The notes under the pieces were generated by a model. It did not search any database. It saw nothing but the letters and a program-made list of their open reading frames with translations, and was not told the DNA's origin. Position numbers and translations under genes: made by a program. A DNA stretch of 64,000 nt. Origin: Trichomonas vaginalis G3. Taxonomy: Eukaryota > Parabasalia > Trichomonadida > Trichomonadidae. Location: positions 16,678,001-16,742,000 of the forward strand of contig NC_067205.1 in NCBI RefSeq assembly GCF_026262505.1, given 5' to 3'. Positions 24,587-33,286 of this stretch are shown here, piece by piece; position 1 is the first letter of the stretch; every line of letters starts with the position of its first letter.

Positions 24587-25389
24587 TTACTTACTAATAA
24601 AATTTCTTTGTTATGACACTTTCTCCGGTTTATAGGACCTCTCTCATATTCTATCTTGTCATATCTAAACTCATAGTCATGTATGTCCTCTAACCATCTC
24701 ATAACGGTTTCCAAACCACTTTTATCGGATGTAAAGTAAAAGCATGGATGGTTATGTATAACGTCTAAAGTTTCTAAAGAGTCTCTCAAAGTCCAGTCGA
24801 CTTGGTATTGAAAATCCCATGTGTTATAGAACGGCGGGTCCACTATAAAGAAAACATTTTCCTTGTCTTTATATTTTTCATACAACTCTGTCCAATGACA
24901 TCTCACAAACTCTATACCCTCAATATATTTTTCTATGTCCTCTTTGAAAACATTTGTATAGTTAAGATATAAAACTTTTGACATAAGTGTTTCAATGTCA
25001 TGAACTCTTATAGAACCACTATATAATAGTCTAGCAGATATACTATCCCAGTCTATATATTCTGCTTTTTTCAAAACCTCTCTCACAATATTTTTCTTAT
25101 CTAATGGTATACGTTCCATCTTACCTATAGGTATCTTTTCTTTTAACTCTTTCAATATATTGTTTGTGTCTGGAATATGTTTGAGACGGTCCATATAGTT
25201 GTCGAAGTCATTGCATATAATCTTTGAGTCTGGGAATATTGTATGGCACAAATGGGATATATAGAAACTTCCACCGAACAAATCTACAAATGTTAGACCA
25301 TTCGGTAGTTTCTTAAGTTCTCTCAATATAATATCTTTACATCTACTCTTATTTCCAAAGAACGGTAACGGAGGTTTTGTAAAATTCAT
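24571..25389 (-). CDS. D12-class DNA adenine N6-methyltransferase (Dam-like)
   Basis: This is an intact 272-residue protein. Near the N-terminus PPLPFFGNKSR matches the PxxKxGGK-type D12 motif, FVDLFGGSFYIS is the SAM-binding motif I, and FFIVDPPFYN is the catalytic DPP(Y/F) motif IV. The order and length match D12/Dam methyltransferases, which methylate adenine at N6. Mavericks of trichomonads are known to carry such enzymes. The product could mark element DNA or affect host chromatin. It is one of the few enzymes here without any frame break. Divergent from the small basic ORF at 25487. Confidence 0.92.
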   Translation of the reverse strand: MNFTKPPLPFFGNKSRCKDIILRELKKLPNGLTFVDLFGGSFYISHLCHTIFPDSKIICNDFDNYMDRLKHIPDTNNILKELKEKIPIGKMERIPLDKKNIVREVLKKAEYIDWDSISARLLYSGSIRVHDIETLMSKVLYLNYTNVFKEDIEKYIEGIEFVRCHWTELYEKYKDKENVFFIVDPPFYNTWDFQYQVDWTLRDSLETLDVIHNHPCFYFTSDKSGLETVMRWLEDIHDYEFRYDKIEYERGPINRRKCHNKEILLVSKCGLK

Positions 25390-25486
25390 TTATATATAAT
25401 AATAAAAATGTTTTTACCCGAAAAGTGACAGAAAAGTGACAAAACATGAAAACATATATAATTTGTGAAAAGCGACACATTATATA

Positions 25487-25618
25487 ATGTTTTCGACCCA
25501 GAAGAAGGCTTCTTCCCAGAAGCAATGGAGGAAGAAGAAGAGTCCTCCGAATTCACACCAGAAGACTAACAATTTTCCGAATAAAAACTTCATTTATACT
25601 AAACATCTTCGGGGCTAG
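25487..25618 (+). CDS. Small basic ORF running into the right TIR, 43 aa
   Basis: ATG at 25487 follows ACACATTATATA. The 43 codons encode a Lys/Arg/Gln/Ser-rich peptide (MFSTQKKASSQKQWRKKKSP) and end at the TAG formed by CTAGAGGG inside the terminal repeat. AAG-biased codons and the basic nature suggest a DNA-condensing or core peptide. An alternative overlapping frame (ending at 25568) is highly acidic and has no start, so it is less likely. Confidence 0.45.
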   Translation: MFSTQKKASSQKQWRKKKSPPNSHQKTNNFPNKNFIYTKHLRG

Positions 25619-25670
25619 AGGGCACGAAGTGCCTGGAAGCCCCACTACCTTTTTTTTTTTTTTTTTTTTT
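25583..25670. repeat. Right terminal inverted repeat of Maverick
   Basis: Reverse complement of the left TIR: AAAAACTTCATTTATACTAA, ACATCTTCGGGGCTAGAGGG, CACGAAGTGCCTGGAAGCCC and CACTACC, then a T-run of about 21. The T-run is longer than the left A-run by about seven bases. Confidence 0.95.
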
Positions 25671-28100
25671 AAAAACTATTGAATATTTGAATTCAATAAA
25701 AATTTATATAAAATACATGTAAAGCATAAATTACTATATAAATCAAGCTGTATTTTGTTTTAAACACCGATTGTTTCATATAATATATATTCAACTCAAG
25801 TTTCTAATTAAGAATTTCATATAAAATTTAGCATATGATCAGCAACAATTAAAATTAGTATTACAATTAATAAATTTAGTATAAAAACATATAGATTTAG
25901 TATAGATTTTATAGCTGTAATAAAAGATCTATTATAAAAGAGTAATTTACTGAAATGCACCTTATATTTATAAACAAAACTTATAACGTGTTAGTTACAT
26001 ATAGAGTTGAAATTCATAGATAGCATAGAGAAGTTGGGATCTTGGCTTAATGGTCATAATATAACCAAATTAATTCAAAATTTGAAATTTTAATATTACT
26101 GTAACTATAATATATGGATATGTTTTATGAGATCATAATAAATAACATGTTAATGTAAAATTTAGAATAAAAAATTATATTTTTTTTAAAAAAACATTGT
26201 TCATGAGTGTTAATTGGAGAAGTAGTAAATTAGTTCAGTTTGCAAGTGATGATGGTTAATCTAACTATAATTACAATCAATTTTTAAAATACTTCCCGTA
26301 GGGCATTTGTTTAATTATTTCACATTCTGATGACATAATTTTTAATATCATAGATAATGAAAGCGAAAAATATATAAAAATCGACAAACATGTTATAATG
26401 AATTGAGAGCTTTACGTGTCAAAAAACACATTTCATACTGATTTCTATAAAAGGTATCTTTATTATAGAAGTGTAAGCTATATCTGTTTGTTTTTTTATT
26501 ATAACAAATTCAAAATTTTCTTATAAGGATTAGATGAAATCTGTATTACTAAATCATTAGCTAAATGAAGGTTCAAATAGAAAGTAAATATCAATTTATA
26601 TGATACTGAAACCAAATAGTTCTTTTAATAAAAGATAACACGCTGAAAATTATTGAGTATTTGCAAATCTCAAAAATCTATTGGTGAATTTGGCTCAACT
26701 TTTAAAATTATAACATCCATATCAAATCATAAAAGCAGACAAAAATTAAAGCCAAACCTATCGGCCAATTTTTTTTTGATATTTTGATTTTTGAGGTATA
26801 CTTTTAAAAGTGGATTTAAAGCACTTATGAAAAAACATTAACTTCTGTCGTTATGATTATTGATTTAGACAATAATGATTTTAATCTTTGATTATCAAAA
26901 CACTAAAGTCATCTTTTTAACATTTGCTTGGTAGCATTAACTCAAGTCTAAAGTACTATTTTATGTGGCACTCTTAGAATTTTTGTATTCATTGTACACG
27001 CTGAAATAGTACCATTAAAGTTATGGCGGACTTTCAAAAAATAGTTTGGTCACCTTTATTTTATCATTTATTGTTTGTTTTTAATCTTAGTAAATAATAT
27101 TACTATCAAATACTTTTATTGATCAAGTTATTTTTTCTGGATAAGATATTATATGGATAATTGGATAGAAAATACAATTATATAATCTTGTACCTGGTTT
27201 AATTAAGCTAATTGTCATCAGAAACTTGTAATTTTTATGAATTTCAGATTTTCTTTTCATTACTGCTTTTCTTAATAGGTCAAGTTCTTATTTACGTTAT
27301 AAAGTATGATATTTACAAATATCAAGTTATCATGTTTTTTGAGAAATTATGAGAAACAAACAAAAATGAAAAAGATAGGAATAGCAATGAATAGTGATGT
27401 GGGTATAGAAAATGTAAGAGATATGAATGCAAAGCAATCAGTATTTAGGATATTGACCATAGATTTCGAAAAAAAATGCTGCATATTGAGCGAAAACTAT
27501 GATTATATTATAAGGCTGTCATTTAAAGCATAATGAAACTATTCCCTTTTCATTTTAATCGAATAAGATAGTAAAGATTTTTGAATTAGCTAGAAACTGA
27601 TGAGATGTTTTCAAAAATCAGATTTTTAATCTCTATAATGCATAATTCACTCAATATCTCAATTTTGATATTGCGAGATATTTTTGCTATCGGTTTCGCA
27701 ATTTTGACACAATAGCAAGAGGGTTCTATAAGCATTATTATCAACGTAGAATCTGAATATCATATCAGAAAATGTCGCAAATCTAACATTTACCCGACCA
27801 AATAGCAAAAATAATTGAATACTTTTCGCAAAAACTTTAAAAATCGATAAAAATATGAAATATAGATATTAAAGAGACTTTTTATATAATATTCATAAAG
27901 ATTTTCCAAAAATATGATACCGCAAAATTAAAAAAGTGACGTCTTGAGTGGAGTCAAAGGTCGAAATTGCTAGATAAATGTTTTTTAGCGAAATTGCGTA
28001 TTGTACGTTTTTTTCGCAAAACGAAACCCTTAATGTGATACAGACAAGAAGTCATAAACAATATATTTAAATACATAAATCAAATTTAATAAATTTCAGA
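25671..28100. other. Gene-free right flank of the Maverick
   Basis: Highly AT-rich with no convincing gene; the short ORF at 27306-27533 has no supporting features. At 27560-28040 there is palindrome-rich sequence (CTCAATATCTCAATTTTGAT, ATTGCGAGATA) that ends in CGCAAAACGAAACCCTTAAT followed by GTGAT, shared with the 1.65-kb repeat end, so it is probably an old element fragment. Confidence 0.6.
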
Positions 28101-28472
28101 ATGACTTCGGTCTCAATTCCTGGCGCCTTGCTCCAACAACAAATTCCAATGCTCTTAATGCCAAAACAGCAACAGCATACTGAGCAAACATCTGGACTTC
28201 CAACTGAAATCGAGAAAAAGACACAAGATTTAATTTTAATGACTGGAGATGCTGGCCCAAGAAGATGGAGAAAGACCAAAACTGACTATCTTAAGAAGTT
28301 AGAAACCGATAACGGTGATCTTAAGAGTTTAGTTGTAGAATTGCAACAACAAATTAGTGGTTTACAAGCTCAGAATGAAATTTTACGTGATCAGCTCAGA
28401 TACTTCCAAAGTTGCCTTTCTCAAGCTGCTCCTCTTGTATTTCAACCAAACGCAAATCAAGAGTCCAAATAA
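28101..28472 (+). CDS. bZIP-like protein with weak basic region, 123 aa
   Basis: The N-terminal 50 residues are Gln/Leu-rich. Residues about 53-70 are basic (GPRRWRKTKTDYLKKLE), followed by heptad leucines over residues about 68-105 (LETDNGDLKSLVVELQQQIS and on). This is the bZIP layout, but the usual Asn-xx-Ala-Ala-xx-(Cys/Ser)-Arg signature of the basic region is not present, so sequence-specific DNA binding is uncertain. It would dimerise through the zipper. The ATG follows AATTTCAGA, an initiator-like context. Confidence 0.65.
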   Translation: MTSVSIPGALLQQQIPMLLMPKQQQHTEQTSGLPTEIEKKTQDLILMTGDAGPRRWRKTKTDYLKKLETDNGDLKSLVVELQQQISGLQAQNEILRDQLRYFQSCLSQAAPLVFQPNANQESK

Positions 28473-28722
28473 CGAATTCATTGTTCTTATCAAAGCAGGA
28501 TTCAAATACTTACAATTTCTGATAAGTTTTACAATTACTATTTTGTTTGCTATATTTTATTAAATTATTACTTTATCATTATTAAATTTTTTGTTTTCAG
28601 AATTAAAATGAGCATCAGTTACTATTCAACAAAAGATATTAATGTTAAAATATCAAATTATCTCTATAAATTTATTAAATAACAAAAAAATTAAATATAT
28701 AAAAATAAAAATATTAAATCTA
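28473..28722. other. Convergent 3' intergenic region
   Basis: AT-rich 250 bp between the bZIP-like gene and the convergent WD40 gene; nothing recognised. Confidence 0.5.
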
Positions 28723-31700
28723 TTATCTATGTTTGAATAATTGCTTAATCTTCTGAAAGATGGCATTAACATCTTCGTTAAAGTGACCAGACTCTTCAGT
28801 TGACAGAGAATTGTTTGCAATATCAATTAAAGCACTTGTATCGCGTTTGAGCATATCTATAGTTAGATACCAGTTGTTAATTATCCTTTGGATTATGATT
28901 TTAGTAGACATTGGACCCATCTTTGTCTGTTTCTTGTAATTTGAAAGATTTGACAAAGATTGGTATTTTCCAGAGAGGTTTTTATAGTCAGTAAGCAGCG
29001 CTTGCATCTGTTTCTGCTGTTCTGTGACTTGATGCCTGACATTCATTACATCCCAAGGTGAAATTTTGTTGAATCTTCCTTCAACAACAACTCCGATAGA
29101 TTCGAACCTATCATTTTTACCAGAGTCATCTACTGATTCAACAATACCGGTCATTCTTTGACCATTTTTCCTAAAAATCAATGTTTGGCCGGTTTTGATT
29201 GTCACTTTTTGTGATGCTTTGAATGAATCCTCTGGAACTAAGTATCCGGGTGAATTTGGCATCGGAAGGGAGAGCATGCATCGGGTTCCGGCATCAAGAC
29301 TTACTCCAAAATGTAGTTCATTTGGCCGGAAAACGATATCCGTAATGATTCCTGCTTCTACATTTCCCAAAGTCTTTTTTAGAACGTAAGGAGGAGTAAA
29401 TTCTTGTTGATAGCTCTTTTTATACCTTTCGAATGGAAGTTTGAGTAAGACAAATCTCATGCCTTGCTGAGGGAAGATGAACGGATCATTGTTTCTCGTT
29501 GTAATCATCCAATTTGGAATGTTTTGGTGGGAATCTTCGCTATCTGAGGATAAAGATGAAGCTGATGACAAAGTAAAGTCAGAAGTATCATCACTCTTCC
29601 TTGGTATTTCGATTGTTGCTTTTTTGACCGGTGTTGCCTCTAATGATGATTCATGATTTAATTCTTCATCAGTTGCTTGAGTTAAACGCTTTCCTTTTGG
29701 CTTAGACTTGCTTTGTGTAGGTTCTTCTTCGCTCAAACTGAGATCAGAGCTTTCTTTTTTCGATTTTGATTTTGGTATTTTTTTATTTGTTTCTTCTTCA
29801 AGTTCATCATCTGTATCTTTTAGATCTTTATCTGATATGTTTTGCGTTAACTTACTTTTCTTGATCTCATCAGTTGGATTTTTAGAAGATTTTGGAGATG
29901 AACTGATACTAAGAGAAAAATCAATATCATCGTCAGCAGATTCATGCTTGTGATGCTTGCGGGATCGTTTTGGTGACTCAGCAACGCTTTGTTCAGGAGT
30001 TTCTTCATGATGATGGCGGCGATGAGACTTTGTTTGGCTTTGTTCAGCAGATTCAGGCGGGACAGATTCTTCAGTAGCTTCTTGTGTTGATTTATGTCTA
30101 TGTCTTCTTCTTTTTGGAGTCTCATTTGCTGTATCTTGAGGAGTTTCCTGAGTTTCTTGGGTTTCTGGCTCATTTTCATGGTGCGAACGATGTCTTCTCC
30201 TTCTTCTTGGTGATTCTTCAACTTCTGCTTTCTTTTCTTCGCTATTTTGGAAATCATCATTTTCCAAATCTTCGAAATCGGATAATTTATCATTTTTAGT
30301 AGGGTTATAATCATCTTCTTTCGATTTCTTTGTCTTCCTCTTTGATTTCTTCTTTGGTTCCTCTTCTTCATTAAAATCTGGATCTTCTATCTGAGATTTA
30401 TTAATTTCCTTTGGTTCATTGTTATCTTTCGACTTTTTCTCTGGTTTTTCGAAGTCAGAATCTTCTAAATCTGAGCTTTCTTGCTTTAATTTCTTTGATT
30501 TCTTCTTTGGTTCCTCAAAATCACTTTCAAGTTCAGATTCTTCGGCTTTAACCAACTTCTTAGCTTGTTTCTTATGTTTTGGCTTTTCTTCTTCTGAAAA
30601 TTCTAAATCTGATGAATCTTTCTTTGATTTCTTTGAAGATTTCTCATCCTCGCTTTCCAAATCGGACTCAGAATCATGCTTAGATAGTTTCTTCTTTTGT
30701 TTTGGTGGCTCTTCAACATCTTCGAAATCTGAATCTTCTAATTCAGAAGATTCCTTCTTTTTATTGGTTTTTGTGGCTTTCTTTGTCTTCTTCTTACTCT
30801 TTTGGTCAGTTTCATCTGATAATTCATCATTTTCATCAGAAATTTCAGGTAAATTCTTTTTAAGGACCTTCTTTTTAGCAGGTCTTTGATAACTATCAGA
30901 TATATCATCACTCTCGCTATTACTATCTGTTCTATCATCATGGTCTTCACTCATATCGTTGTCATCAACAATAAAATCGTCCATTTCGGAGTTATCATAG
31001 TCAACATCCTCACTATCGTATTCCTCTGATAAAAAGTCTTTTCTCTGGAAGTCATCCAAGTCTTCACTCGCTTCCATTTCATAAATCCTCTCAATTCTGT
31101 CACTTTTTGGTTCACTTTTATAATTTTTGTCAATTTTTTGAGGTGGTCTATTGATATAATCCATGTTTAATGTATAATCATCCAAATCCTCTTCTTCAGA
31201 GTCACTATTTGAGGAGTTTTCTACCTTAGCATTTGTCTGCCTCTTTGTTAATCCTTCTTTATTTTCCAAATCAAAGATTTGTCTGTCAGCAGATGAAGTG
31301 ATCTGAACATTATCATCTGACAAATTGTCTTCTTCCTCGTTTAGTTTATTATCAACTTTCATTCTGAGTTTAAGCTCCTTAAGTGGTAATATTCCATTCT
31401 TACGCCATATCTGCGTCAAGTTCTTTTCCAACAATTCAATAAATTCATCTGTTTTTTGTTCGGCCAATTTAATCTTTTTCAAATTTAATTTTAATGATGG
31501 TTGAGGATCCAAAGGAACATTATTCTGATCTACAATCAAATCACTTGGTTCTACACCTTCGAATATCTCTTCTGCAAAGAACATCTCAGTTGTCTTGAAA
31601 ACACCATCGTTTGCACAAGAAAATTTCGTAATTCCACCCATATCATCAACAGTATAAGCAGATAAACCATCATTCGACCAAACAACGCAATTTATTCTTC

Positions 31701-32988
31701 CTGCAATTTCCAAAGCATGTCCTGCAATTATTTTACCACTTTCTATATCCCAAAGAGAACAATTTCCTGTTGTTGTTCCCACAAAAACAATATTAGGAAA
31801 TACAGGATTCGCTGCCAAAAAATTATTATATTCAAGAAATGTTTCATGTTGACAAATCGAAATTGTTTTCATACTAGAACTATCCCAAGCATATAAATTA
31901 GAAGGAGATATAGCAACAACTCTTGTGTCATCAGCATTCCAACAACATCCAATAAGTTTGCGGCGATTTCCACCTGGCAATTTCGATGAAAGTGTTTTTG
32001 TTGAACCCCAAATGTCATTTTCAACTGTCCACAGCTTGACAGAACGTTCTTCTGATGCTAGAGAGATTATATTCATTGGTGAATTGCGACTGAAAGCTAT
32101 GTAAACAACGTTTTTGCTGTGTCCTTCTAATCTCGTAACTAATTTCATTGTAATGTGGATAACATAGATCAATCCGTTGTCTCCGGACACGGCAAGGAAT
32201 TGTCCACCTGGTGAGAATGATAACCAGTCTGGATCACTCTCCATTTTGTCAAAAACTAAATATTCAGAAAAATTATTTCCGTCAAATTTGAAAATTTTGA
32301 CTGATCGACCGAGACAAGCTGCTGCAAGATAGTTTCCGCATGGAGAAAACTTGATTTGTATAACACCTGTTCTGTTTTCGATTGTTTGAATTATTTTGCT
32401 TTCTGATAAAGAAATTATATTGATTAGGCCGTCATAGGATGAAGAAGCGAACATAGTATTGAGTGGATGAATGATGACTTCTGTGATTTCTTTCGTATGA
32501 AGTTTGACGTAAGATTTTAATAAAGTAATTTCTGGGAGTTTCCAGACTTTGAGCACAAAATCATCCGCTCCTGTAACAAGAATACTCGATGATCTATCAA
32601 TTGCAATGCAAAAACATGAGTCAAAATGGCCAGATATTCTATGTGATGGATTGAACTTGTATAATTGTTCTACTGGTGATCCAAGTTGATACATGAGTGA
32701 ATCTATTTGATTTATGGGTTTAATTTCTATTTTTTTGCTTGCTAGGATGGATGGAAAATTTGAATTTGGTATTGAGCGCTTAATTAATTGAAGAAGTTGA
32801 TCATTAGGCATTCCATAAAGGATGTCTTTATCAAGCTCCTCGAAAGTAGGATTTTTTGCAAAAATTCTTGATGGAAATTGTTTCTTTTCTTCGCATTTCT
32901 GAATAAAACTATCTGCAATTTCAGGAAATTTCAATTTAAGGAATTTCGCGATAAGGAATGTCAGCTCATTCTCAACCTCATCGCTCAT
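28723..32988 (-). CDS. BRWD/PHIP-like WD40 chromatin protein, 1421 aa
   Basis: ATG at 32988 (MSDEVENELTF) is used, with the initiator-like GACTCAAATTTT upstream. An N-terminal LisH-like helical region (1-60) is followed by seven to eight WD40 repeats (about 115-470; for example HFDSCFCIAID, LVTGADDFVLKVWKL, GHSKNVVYIAFS, SVKLWTV). A very long Ser/Asp/Glu/Lys low-complexity region (about 560-1130) precedes a conserved C-terminal region (about 1150-1420). This has PFIFPQQGMRFVLLKLPFER and an SPWDVM motif near residue 1310, as in the BRWD/PHIP CRAM-like module. A final helical bundle is a possible degenerate bromodomain; acetyl-lysine-binding residues are not clear. Expected to act in the nucleus on chromatin. 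Confidence 0.82.
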   Translation of the reverse strand: MSDEVENELTFLIAKFLKLKFPEIADSFIQKCEEKKQFPSRIFAKNPTFEELDKDILYGMPNDQLLQLIKRSIPNSNFPSILASKKIEIKPINQIDSLMYQLGSPVEQLYKFNPSHRISGHFDSCFCIAIDRSSSILVTGADDFVLKVWKLPEITLLKSYVKLHTKEITEVIIHPLNTMFASSSYDGLINIISLSESKIIQTIENRTGVIQIKFSPCGNYLAAACLGRSVKIFKFDGNNFSEYLVFDKMESDPDWLSFSPGGQFLAVSGDNGLIYVIHITMKLVTRLEGHSKNVVYIAFSRNSPMNIISLASEERSVKLWTVENDIWGSTKTLSSKLPGGNRRKLIGCCWNADDTRVVAISPSNLYAWDSSSMKTISICQHETFLEYNNFLAANPVFPNIVFVGTTTGNCSLWDIESGKIIAGHALEIAGRINCVVWSNDGLSAYTVDDMGGITKFSCANDGVFKTTEMFFAEEIFEGVEPSDLIVDQNNVPLDPQPSLKLNLKKIKLAEQKTDEFIELLEKNLTQIWRKNGILPLKELKLRMKVDNKLNEEEDNLSDDNVQITSSADRQIFDLENKEGLTKRQTNAKVENSSNSDSEEEDLDDYTLNMDYINRPPQKIDKNYKSEPKSDRIERIYEMEASEDLDDFQRKDFLSEEYDSEDVDYDNSEMDDFIVDDNDMSEDHDDRTDSNSESDDISDSYQRPAKKKVLKKNLPEISDENDELSDETDQKSKKKTKKATKTNKKKESSELEDSDFEDVEEPPKQKKKLSKHDSESDLESEDEKSSKKSKKDSSDLEFSEEEKPKHKKQAKKLVKAEESELESDFEEPKKKSKKLKQESSDLEDSDFEKPEKKSKDNNEPKEINKSQIEDPDFNEEEEPKKKSKRKTKKSKEDDYNPTKNDKLSDFEDLENDDFQNSEEKKAEVEESPRRRRRHRSHHENEPETQETQETPQDTANETPKRRRHRHKSTQEATEESVPPESAEQSQTKSHRRHHHEETPEQSVAESPKRSRKHHKHESADDDIDFSLSISSSPKSSKNPTDEIKKSKLTQNISDKDLKDTDDELEEETNKKIPKSKSKKESSDLSLSEEEPTQSKSKPKGKRLTQATDEELNHESSLEATPVKKATIEIPRKSDDTSDFTLSSASSLSSDSEDSHQNIPNWMITTRNNDPFIFPQQGMRFVLLKLPFERYKKSYQQEFTPPYVLKKTLGNVEAGIITDIVFRPNELHFGVSLDAGTRCMLSLPMPNSPGYLVPEDSFKASQKVTIKTGQTLIFRKNGQRMTGIVESVDDSGKNDRFESIGVVVEGRFNKISPWDVMNVRHQVTEQQKQMQALLTDYKNLSGKYQSLSNLSNYKKQTKMGPMSTKIIIQRIINNWYLTIDMLKRDTSALIDIANNSLSTEESGHFNEDVNAIFQKIKQLFKHR

Positions 32989-33260
32989 GAACAAAATTTG
33001 AGTCTTCTCTAAAAAAAAATTTTTCTTCGTCTCTCAAGAAGACCCAAACATCGTTTTATAATTGTTACTTGAAAACAATTAGAAGGACTGATGCTTTTGG
33101 ATCTATAGAAGAGGTTATTCAAAGAATTTATTCAAGTTCATAAGAAAATTCAAAATTATAAAATGAATCAATCAGTTGATCTTAGTGAAATGTTAGTGCA
33201 TCACAAGTCCTTTAGATTTCATGAAAGATGAAGGCTGTTATTAGGATTGGTGATCAACCC
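32925..33260. repeat. Segmental duplication, copy 1
   Basis: This covers the first about 20 codons of the WD40 gene, its promoter, and about 270 bp of divergent intergenic DNA. It is repeated, diverged but alignable throughout, at 36048-36385 in the same orientation. Confidence 0.85.
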
Positions 33261-33286
33261 CCAAAATAAAAAATTACTCCCCCTGA

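Larger units (their letters stand above)
2190..25670. mobile_element. Maverick/Polinton-type DNA transposon, 23.5 kb, decayed
   Basis: The element is bounded by inverted repeats of about 81-88 bp and encodes the Maverick morphogenesis set (capsid proteins, packaging ATPase) with an RVE/DDE integrase. Genes are packed at spacings of 0-40 bp, often as divergent pairs sharing 18-36 bp. Typical Mavericks of 15-25 kb also encode a protein-primed DNA polymerase B and a cysteine protease; neither is visible here, while an SF3 helicase is. Integrase, helicase, fibre and several unknown genes have frameshifts or stops, so the copy is probably immobile by itself. Because the A-run sits outermost, a short A-rich target duplication (AAAAA on both sides) is possible but cannot be separated from the TIR. 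Confidence 0.93.

Noticed and set aside
25490-25568. Acidic frame (Glu-rich, ends SEFTPED) near the right TIR, as remnant of a larger gene
   Set aside because: No start and an upstream stop close by; the overlapping basic frame with an ATG is the more natural reading, though a 3' remnant of a lost gene cannot be excluded.
27306-27533. 75-residue plus-strand ORF
   Set aside because: No domain, start context or neighbour support; composition like random AT-rich DNA.
28357-28563. Second ORF overlapping the bZIP-like gene
   Set aside because: Out-of-frame shadow in the 3' half and downstream AT-rich sequence.
29195-31133. Several plus- and minus-strand ORFs inside the WD40 gene
   Set aside because: Shadows of the low-complexity Ser/Lys/Glu codons.
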